DNA of 6,056 nt from Geodermatophilaceae bacterium. GTDB taxonomy: Bacteria; Actinomycetota; Actinomycetes; Mycobacteriales; Geodermatophilaceae. Every line of letters starts with the position of its first letter. Position 1 is the stretch's first letter. The notes under the pieces are model-generated. The model saw nothing but the letters and a program-made list of their open reading frames with translations. It made no database searches and was not told the origin of the DNA. The translations under genes and the position numbers were made by a program. Below are positions 5,660 through 6,056 of this stretch, piece after piece. Location: assembly GCA_013814015.1 (NCBI GenBank), contig JACCQS010000033.1, forward strand, positions 1-6,056, written 5' to 3'.

Positions 5660-5820
5660 TTGACCCTGCCGTCGTCGGCCAGCAGCGTCAGATCGGCACG
5701 CCGATGGGACCCCTCGCTGCTGCGTTCGAGTTCGCACCGGCCCAGGCCCAGGTGAGGGTTGGCGGCAAGCTCGGCATCCCACCAGGACTTGATCTCGCCG
5801 CCGAACCCCCACTCGTTCAC
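5660..5820 (-). pseudogene. N-terminal fragment of a methylase/nuclease-type restriction or defence protein
   Basis: From a GTG at 5820 the minus strand reads NEWGFGGEIKSWWDAELAAN, then LGRCELERSSEGS and RRADLTLLADDG. This resembles the amino end of large bacterial N6-adenine methylase or restriction-type proteins (NELxFGGEIKSWIDAxL...RxDLTLxDxxGxxxLTGEIK). There, RADLTL together with a following GE(I/V)K forms a PD-(D/E)XK-like nuclease core. Here the sequence departs right after GRVNL, before the E-x-K half, and stops at 5610-5608. About 55 family-like residues remain of a protein normally many times longer. It lies 50 bp downstream of the GNAT stop on the same strand and faces the NmrA gene. 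The family link is from memory of the motif and is moderately certain. A short unrelated hypothetical protein is the alternative. Confidence 0.5.
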
Positions 5821-5870
5821 AGCTGTATCCGTGAGCGGGCGGCCACAGGGTGTTGAAGCACCAGCTCGCG

Positions 5871-6056
5871 TCAGGTCACCCAGCGCACTTCGCCGTCGAT
5901 CACCGTTTCGGTAGCGCGCATGCCGATCACGCGGGCCACTGCTACGGAAGCCGGATGGTCGGGATGCACGTGAGCGATAATGCGGTCCGCCCCCGCCTCA
6001 CCTAGCCACTTCACCATCGCTGCGGACCCCTGCCGGGCATATCCGCGCCCCTGGTG
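5871..6056 (-). CDS. GNAT-family N-acetyltransferase, C-terminal part (runs off window)
   Basis: The minus strand from the window edge encodes 61 residues ending at a TGA at 5873-5871. HQGRGYARQGSAAMVKWL carries the Q/RxxGxG/A acetyl-CoA pyrophosphate-binding loop (GRGYA) of motif A. It continues with IIAHVHPDHPASVAVARVIGMRATET, the motif B region of RimJ/RimL-like acetyltransferases (AxVxPDNxASxRVxEKxGM). The protein transfers an acetyl group from acetyl-CoA to an amine, and the acceptor is unknown. The N-terminal half lies beyond the window, so length and start cannot be judged. The visible part looks intact and ends normally. Confidence 0.85.
   Translation of the reverse strand, partial: HQGRGYARQGSAAMVKWLGEAGADRIIAHVHPDHPASVAVARVIGMRATETVIDGEVRWVT

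Noticed and set aside
5650..5856. Plus-strand open frame opposite the methylase-like fragment
   Set aside because: No motif. The minus strand carries the family-like sequence.
1..6056. CRISPR arrays, tRNA or rRNA genes, riboswitches
   Set aside because: No spaced direct repeats, cloverleaf ends or conserved rRNA stretches were seen. The only tandem repeat is the 16-bp pair at 3458-3489.

Overview
The base composition (high GC), the GC-rich third codon positions and the mix of insertion-sequence types (ISL3-, IS481- and IS1380-like, plus a helix-turn-helix OrfA) point to a high-GC actinobacterium, plausibly Mycobacteriales or Pseudonocardiales. The sequence does not fix the genus. The left half reads as a decaying accessory region in which transposase relics and gene ends lie against each other. 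The right half holds ordinary intact genes.

Left to right: a transposase OrfA N-terminal piece on the minus strand runs off the left edge (1-138). It is followed by unassigned gene-edge debris and an ISL3-family transposase C-terminal relic (about 400-543, minus). An apparently intact VanX/M15D-type D-Ala-D-Ala dipeptidase comes next (589-1257, plus), then an IS1380-like relic (about 1386-1496, plus). A GntR/FadR-type regulator keeps only its FCD effector domain (1554-about 1882, minus). It abuts an IS481-type integrase-core relic with two readable frameshifts (about 1883-2052, plus). Orphan 3' or partial gene pieces follow: a thioredoxin-reductase-like C-terminus (2183-2317, plus), a LuxR-type HTH relic (2412-2568, minus) and a hydrophobic, probably frameshifted membrane-protein relic (2653-3055, plus).

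From about 3070 rightwards the genes look functional, with one exception. A small cupin (minus, start at 3461) shows a one-base deletion near its 3' end, which makes it read about 60 residues past its original stop. Its start region carries a perfect 16-bp tandem duplication. Divergent from it lie an ankyrin-repeat protein (3536-4585) and then an NmrA/QOR2-like NAD(P)-binding protein (4726-5601). At the right end, on the minus strand, are the C-terminus of a GNAT acetyltransferase (5871 to the window edge) and, 50 bp downstream of it, a truncated N-terminal fragment. That fragment resembles the amino end of methylase/nuclease-type restriction or defence proteins.

I see no convincing new multigene system. 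The divergent cupin / ankyrin / NmrA group could be a small stress- or metabolite-related unit, but that is inference from position only. The most informative features are the precisely placed frameshifts, the head-on junctions between relics, and the duplicated translation start of the cupin gene.
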